DNA from: Sulfurimonas sp.
Lineage (GTDB): Bacteria > Campylobacterota > Campylobacteria > Campylobacterales > Sulfurimonadaceae
Direction: 5' to 3'
Length of the DNA: 27,971 nt
Assembly: GCF_023229025.1 (NCBI RefSeq)
Contig: NZ_JALOAA010000028.1
Coordinates: forward strand, 1-27,971
Under the pieces are notes generated by a model. That model did not search any database and was not told where the DNA came from. It saw only the letters and a program-made list of their open reading frames with translations. This document shows positions 24,134 through 27,971 of the stretch, one piece after another; within the stretch, counting starts at the first letter, position 1, and each line of letters begins with the position of its first letter. Position numbers and translations under genes: made by a program.

Positions 24134-25201
24134 ATGTTAGCCGATAAACTCCTACCGTTTATCAATCGTTATAATGAACTTGGCGAGATGCTGAGTTCAC
24201 CTGACATCACTTCTGACATTAAAAAGATGACCGCTCTCTCAAAAGAACAATCTTCTCTTTTACCGATTGTTAAAAAAGCAAAAGAGTACAGAGCTCTTTT
24301 AGAAGAGATATCTGACACCAAAGAGATGCTTAATGATCCGGAGATGGGTGACATGGCAAAAGAGGAGCTCAAAGAGCTTGAACCTCGCAAGCCGGAGATA
24401 GAGGAGGAGATAAAACTTCTTCTACTACCAAAAGACCCCAACGATGAGAGAAATATCATTGTAGAGCTTCGTGCAGGAGCAGGTGGTGATGAGGCTGCTA
24501 TTTTTGTCGGTAATCTATTTGAAGCTTACTCACGTTATGCTGATCTTAAAGATTGGAAGATTGAGATTTTAAGCTCATCTGCTTCAGATGCAGGCGGATT
24601 TAAAGAAGTCATTGCTCTTATTAAAGGTGAACAGGTCTATAGCAGGTTAAAGTATGAAGGTGGAACGCACCGTGTTCAACGTGTTCCGGCAACAGAATCA
24701 CAGGGGCGTGTACATACATCTGCTATTACGGTTGCTGTTATGCCTGAGGTTGATGATGTTGAGATTCAAATTAACGAAAACGACCTAAAAGTTGATGTTA
24801 TGCGCTCCTCCGGTTGCGGCGGTCAAAGTGTAAATACCACAGACTCTGCCGTAAGGATTACTCACTTGCCGACAGGGTTAGTAGTAACAAACCAAGATCA
24901 AAAATCGCAGCACAAAAACAGAGAAAAGGCGATGAAGGTATTAAAAGCTAGACTTTATGACTTAGAGATGCAAGAAGCACTAGCTAAAGATAGCGCAAAC
25001 CGTTCAGCACAAGTTGGAACGGGAGATAGAAGTGGGAGAATTAGAACATACAACTACCCGCAAAACCGCATTTCTGACCACAGAATCGGTTTAACACTCT
25101 ACAGACTTGCCGAGATTATGCAAGGCGGTCTTCTTGATGAGATAATAGAACCGCTTATAGCCGACCATCAAGCTAAAATAGTCGAAGCTGCCGGACTTTA
25201 A
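24134..25201 (+). CDS. prfA: Peptide chain release factor 1
   Basis: Recognises UAA and UAG stop codons and triggers release of the finished chain. The codon-reading motif Pro185-Ala186-Thr187 marks it as RF1 rather than RF2. The catalytic GGQ is at 229-231 within SGCGGQSVNTTDSAVRI; Gln231 is the residue methylated by PrmC in the family. Length 355 aa is normal. Second gene after rpsT, converging on dapF. Confidence 0.98.
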   Translation: MLADKLLPFINRYNELGEMLSSPDITSDIKKMTALSKEQSSLLPIVKKAKEYRALLEEISDTKEMLNDPEMGDMAKEELKELEPRKPEIEEEIKLLLLPKDPNDERNIIVELRAGAGGDEAAIFVGNLFEAYSRYADLKDWKIEILSSSASDAGGFKEVIALIKGEQVYSRLKYEGGTHRVQRVPATESQGRVHTSAITVAVMPEVDDVEIQINENDLKVDVMRSSGCGGQSVNTTDSAVRITHLPTGLVVTNQDQKSQHKNREKAMKVLKARLYDLEMQEALAKDSANRSAQVGTGDRSGRIRTYNYPQNRISDHRIGLTLYRLAEIMQGGLLDEIIEPLIADHQAKIVEAAGL

Positions 25202-25213
25202 TTTTTACCTAAC

Positions 25214-25232
25214 ATCCCGATTTATTCGGGAT
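25214..25232. terminator. Hairpin at the prfA-dapF convergent junction
   Basis: ATCCCGA and TCGGGAT form a perfect 7-bp stem around a TTTAT loop. The dapF stop codon (25222-25224) lies in the loop. Neither strand has a following T-run, so it may be a bidirectional weak terminator or a 3'-end stabiliser. Confidence 0.45.
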
Positions 25233-25995
25233 TGTACTCGGCTGTAAAAGTATTTTTTACAACACCTCTAAAAGTAATTCTCTTCTCATTCATTCCCAGA
25301 TAAAGAGTATCGCCGCTTCTTGGATATACCTCTATATTATCCCCAACCATCTTCTCTAAGTAAGCTCTATAAAAACAAGCCGCCATCCCCGTTCCACAAG
25401 CCAAGGTCTCATCTTCTACACCGCGCTCATAAGTTCTTACTCTAAGATTTTTTCCATCAACAAAAGCAATATTGACATTTGCGTTGTATCTATATCTTAG
25501 CTCTCTTGCTTCCTCAATATCAAACTCTTCTATATTTTTAGTAATATTTACCAGATGAGGAACTCCAGTGTTAAGAAGCCACCATGATTTACCGTTATGC
25601 TCTATATTTTTATCAACTACCGTCGGCGTAGTTAATTCGCTCTCTACCATAGTGCCATCAACAGTTGCGCTTATTACTCCGGCACCGGTTAAAAACTTCA
25701 TATCTTTTGGTGCAAGCTTGTTTGTAAATGCATAATGCGCTGCCGCTCGACTTCCATTTCCGCACATCTGGGCTTGGCTTCCATCAGAGTTATAAAATTG
25801 CCACTCAAAATCAATCTTTGATTGATTTTCTTGAAGGTCATTTTTTTCATTTACAACTATAACAATAAGCCCATCGGCCCCTACGCCGTTTTGCCTATGA
25901 CACAACTCTTTTGCCAAAGCGCTTCTATCTTTTTTTATATCTGTATGAAAAATTACAAAGTCGTTTCCGTTTGCACTATATTTTGATACTATCAT
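25222..25995 (-). CDS. dapF: Diaminopimelate epimerase
   Basis: Interconverts LL- and meso-diaminopimelate for lysine and peptidoglycan. The two catalytic cysteines are Cys78 (QMCGNGSRA) and Cys200 (LACGTGMAA). The N-terminal KYSANGNDFVIF and GADGLI segments are typical. Length 257 aa is in the usual range. It overlaps the coaE stop by four bases (ATGA), so it is coupled as the last gene of the group. Confidence 0.96.
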   Translation of the reverse strand: MIVSKYSANGNDFVIFHTDIKKDRSALAKELCHRQNGVGADGLIVIVVNEKNDLQENQSKIDFEWQFYNSDGSQAQMCGNGSRAAAHYAFTNKLAPKDMKFLTGAGVISATVDGTMVESELTTPTVVDKNIEHNGKSWWLLNTGVPHLVNITKNIEEFDIEEARELRYRYNANVNIAFVDGKNLRVRTYERGVEDETLACGTGMAACFYRAYLEKMVGDNIEVYPRSGDTLYLGMNEKRITFRGVVKNTFTAEYNPE

Positions 25996-26594
25996 TTTTT
26001 CCCCAGATATTTGGCTTTTATCTTTTCGACAAACTCTTCACACTCTTGCTGTAGATGCTTTAAATCCTTTGAGTTGTCTATAACCCAAGTAGCTCTTTTT
26101 TTCTTCTCCTCTATGTCCATCTGAGACTCTATGCGTCTTATGGACTCCTCCTTAGAGTAGCCGTTTCTTTTTATAAAGCGCTCTAGTTGAATCTCTTTGG
26201 GAACATACACGACAACACTCTCTTTTATATCATAAGCTCCATTTTCAAAAAAAAGAGGGATATCTATGAGATATGGAAATTTAAAGCTATCTTGTTTTTT
26301 GCTTCTTTTTTCTATCTCGGCTCTTATCTTTGGATGCAAAAAATCTTCAAGCTTTCTCTTAGCTTCTCTATCTGAAAAGATCAAACGACCAAGCTTTGCT
26401 CTATTAACCTTTGAATCATCTAAAAACTCTTCCCCAAAATTCTCTCTAACCCACTCATATGAAGCATCTAAAATCTCATGGGATATGCTATCTGCATCTA
26501 TAACCCTCATGCCGTTAAGCGCAAGAAGGGAAGCTACCGTACTCTTACCGGTAGCAATTCCGCCAGTTAGTGCAATAGCATATTTAAACGCCAT
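25992..26594 (-). CDS. coaE: Dephospho-CoA kinase
   Basis: Final step of coenzyme A synthesis, phosphorylating dephospho-CoA with ATP. The P-loop GGIATGKS is at residues 11-18, followed by GMRVIDADSISHEIL and the DIPLFFENG segment. Length 200 aa is normal. It overlaps dapF by four bases and the upstream speE-like gene by one. The coaE-speE pairing matches H. pylori as I recall it. Confidence 0.95.
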   Translation of the reverse strand: MAFKYAIALTGGIATGKSTVASLLALNGMRVIDADSISHEILDASYEWVRENFGEEFLDDSKVNRAKLGRLIFSDREAKRKLEDFLHPKIRAEIEKRSKKQDSFKFPYLIDIPLFFENGAYDIKESVVVYVPKEIQLERFIKRNGYSKEESIRRIESQMDIEEKKKRATWVIDNSKDLKHLQQECEEFVEKIKAKYLGKK

Positions 26595-27139
26595 TAGTTT
26601 TTGATAATCCCTAAGTATTCTTTTCTAATATAGTTACCCATTGCAAATGCAGCTGGATGAACATCACTATTGTAATAGTTAAGTCCATCTATCATGTCGG
26701 CACGTTGAAGATTTATATCTGCTGTTGGATGGTACTCTTTTGAAGCCAGAAGTGCAGTAGCGCCGTTGCCTATGTTGTACGGCATAATTATCTTGAAATA
26801 TTTTCCAAGAATACTCATTAGACTTTTATTCTCTTCTAAGCTCTCTAGTGAAGGGTGGGTTGTTACAAACTGCCCATCTTTTTTCAAAACACGGTTTACA
26901 TGTGAAAACAGCGCTGCATCATTTCCCATCTCTGAGATTACAACATCATAACTCTCATCGCTAAGAGCACTAATCTCATTAAGCGTGCATCCTATAACCT
27001 TTAAATTTGCTTCCTCATGTCTTGCTACTTCTGCACTTAGCTTTTGTGCATTATCGCTTATTATTAAAATATCCTTTGCCTCTTTAGAGGTACACATAGG
27101 TACATGCACCATCATTTCGGCATATATAAAATCTTTCAT
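26594..27139 (-). CDS. Short spermidine synthase-like protein
   Basis: The 181-aa protein resembles the central and C-terminal part of epsilonproteobacterial SpeE. The clearest match is the end, YYNSDVHPAAFAMGNYIRKEY, like YYN-x-D-x-HRAAFALP in SpeE. Two things differ from typical enzymes. The N-terminal beta-strand domain of about 80 residues is absent. The glycine-rich AdoMet loop is replaced (ILIISDNAQKLSAEV). The H. pylori enzyme also has an unusual loop in my memory, so loss of activity is not certain. The short start is real: the ATG has AGGAA and a -10 box upstream, and no coding sequence lies before it. It is first in the group with coaE and dapF. Confidence 0.75.
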   Translation of the reverse strand: MKDFIYAEMMVHVPMCTSKEAKDILIISDNAQKLSAEVARHEEANLKVIGCTLNEISALSDESYDVVISEMGNDAALFSHVNRVLKKDGQFVTTHPSLESLEENKSLMSILGKYFKIIMPYNIGNGATALLASKEYHPTADINLQRADMIDGLNYYNSDVHPAAFAMGNYIRKEYLGIIKN

Positions 27140-27168
27140 ATTTAAAATTCCTAGTTTGTTTTAATGCG

Positions 27169-27174
27169 ATTTTA
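27169..27174 (-). promoter_or_regulatory. -10 box for speE-like-coaE-dapF
   Basis: Reads TAAAAT (gcTAAAATcgc) on the minus strand, 29 bases before the speE-like ATG. AGGAA follows in the leader. Confidence 0.45.
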
Positions 27175-27264
27175 GCATATTTGTTTTAAATTACATAACG
27201 TTAGATTAAACACCACTTTTTTTCTATGAAAAAAATAAGCTCTCGGTAAGTCAATAGATGATAA

Positions 27265-27270
27265 TATAAT
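27265..27270 (+). promoter_or_regulatory. -10 box for the sulfide dehydrogenase gene
   Basis: TATAAT in gataaTATAATtac, 27 bases before the ATG, with a GAGGA ribosome site at 27287-27291. It is divergent from the speE-like promoter. Confidence 0.5.
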
Positions 27271-27297
27271 TACAATTATTTCATATGAGGATTACCC

Positions 27298-27971
27298 ATG
27301 GCTATTTCAAGAAGAGAGATTTTAGCGCTTTCAGGTTTGGCGCTTGCATCTTCAACACTAAGCGGCAATACAGACTCAAATAGCAAAACAAAAACTCAAG
27401 CCGCTAAGTCGCTTACGGATTATAAAGCACCGCTACATGAGACAAAAAAACCTAGAGTTGTTGTTGTGGGAGGCGGATGGTCCGGTCTAGCTATCGCCAA
27501 ATATACAAAAATCTTTGCTCCAAACACAGACGTTGTTTTAGTTGAGCAAAGACATCAGTTTATCTCCTGTCCTGTAAGCAACTTATGGCTTGTAGATAAA
27601 GTAAAACTAGAGTATTTAACACATGACTATCTCCAGGCCGCCAGAAAAAACAACTATATATATTTTCATGCAACAGCTGTCGATTTAGACAAAGAGAATC
27701 AGATTTTAAAAACAAGCAACGGAGATATCAAGTATGATTATCTTGTTTTCTCTCCCGGTATAGATTATGACTACTCAAGATGGACAAAAGATATCGCTTT
27801 TGAGAATAGATTAAGACAAGAGTACCCTGCCGGATTTATCCCCGGTTCTGAACATATTACTTTAAAAAATAAAGTTTTAAACTTCAAAGGCGGTAATTTC
27901 ATAATTACGGTACCAAGCGGAAACTACAGATGTCTTCCTGCTCCATATGAGAGAGCTTGCGTTCTTGCCGA
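27298..27971 (+). CDS. Sulfide dehydrogenase (flavocytochrome c) flavoprotein subunit, 5' part
   Basis: FAD protein that oxidises sulfide in the periplasm, passing electrons to a cytochrome c partner. The first 224 codons are present. A twin-arginine signal (SRREILALSGLALAS) occupies the first 20 residues, implying export in folded form by Tat. The FAD-binding RVVVVGGGWSGLAIAKY lies at 53-69. SCPVSNLW (Cys91) matches a conserved FCSD segment. Cys212 in YRCLPAPYERACVLA corresponds to one of the two redox cysteines of FccB; the second would lie outside the window. SoxF and sulfide:quinone oxidoreductases are related, but the Tat signal and the RC-x-PAPYERA motif favour the FccB/SoxF group. No cytochrome gene is upstream; one could follow. 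Confidence 0.9.
   Translation, partial: MAISRREILALSGLALASSTLSGNTDSNSKTKTQAAKSLTDYKAPLHETKKPRVVVVGGGWSGLAIAKYTKIFAPNTDVVLVEQRHQFISCPVSNLWLVDKVKLEYLTHDYLQAARKNNYIYFHATAVDLDKENQILKTSNGDIKYDYLVFSPGIDYDYSRWTKDIAFENRLRQEYPAGFIPGSEHITLKNKVLNFKGGNFIITVPSGNYRCLPAPYERACVLA

Noticed and set aside
27217..27235. A/T-only hairpin (eight-base arms, TTTTTTTC and GAAAAAAA) between the divergent speE-like and sulfide dehydrogenase genes.
   Set aside because: It is a homopolymer-based repeat in AT-rich DNA and lies upstream of both genes, so it is not a terminator for either and is likely chance.
27266..27279. ATAATT-AC-AATTAT inverted repeat at the sulfide dehydrogenase promoter.
   Set aside because: Only A/T arms that overlap the -10 box itself; expected by chance in such sequence.

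Overview
The window is a dense, low-GC bacterial chromosome segment. It most resembles a free-living sulfur-oxidising member of the Campylobacterota (Epsilonproteobacteria), close to Sulfurimonas. This rests on gene neighbourhoods I recall from Helicobacter pylori and Campylobacter jejuni: rnhA-rnc-aroC, glmM-lspA beside rpsT-prfA, tig-clpP-def-comM, and coaE beside speE. It also fits the physiology: a NIF-type cysteine desulfurase, the cbb3-oxidase assembly factor CcoG, a Tat-exported flavocytochrome c sulfide dehydrogenase flavoprotein, and a short LeuC. No search was run, so the genus is an inference.

Layout. 1-882 is the 5' part of a minus-strand nifS-type gene that runs off the left edge. 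1046-2249 holds a small unknown gene and a convergent rsuA. 2353-5991 is a plus-strand block: leuC-mobA, then moaC, a DUF493 protein and a helical protein of unknown role. 6005-9674 is a tightly overlapping minus-strand operon (read 155-aa unknown, LapB-like TPR protein, rnhA, rnc, aroC). 9772-12340 holds minus-strand yeiH-type and ccoG genes, each with its own promoter. 12502-16678 is metH and a yceI-type gene on the plus strand. 16712-23714 is a long minus-strand run (glmM-lspA, then tig-clpP-degenerate GGDEF-def, then comM). 23859-25201 is rpsT-prfA on the plus strand. 25222-27139 is a minus-strand group (short speE-like, coaE, dapF). From 27298 a sulfide dehydrogenase flavoprotein gene runs off the right edge.

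How the genes work together. Most of the window is housekeeping: protein folding and turnover (tig, clpP, def), translation (rpsT, prfA, rsuA), RNA processing (rnc, rnhA), cell wall and envelope precursors (glmM, dapF, lspA, possibly the LapB-like protein), and cofactor and amino-acid synthesis (mobA, moaC, coaE, aroC, leuC, metH). The respiratory and sulfur genes (ccoG, yeiH-type, sulfide dehydrogenase) give the lifestyle signal.

No mobile element, CRISPR array, rRNA, tRNA, prophage or toxin-antitoxin pair is visible. No non-coding gap exceeds about 165 bases, and no classical hairpin-plus-T-run terminator was found. I see no wholly new multi-gene system. The best leads are a GGDEF protein that has lost its catalytic motif but keeps the c-di-GMP inhibitory-site motif between clpP and def, a spermidine-synthase-like protein lacking both its N-terminal domain and its glycine loop, a LapB-like TPR/zinc-ribbon protein in the RNase operon, and symmetrical sites at the tig and ccoG promoters.
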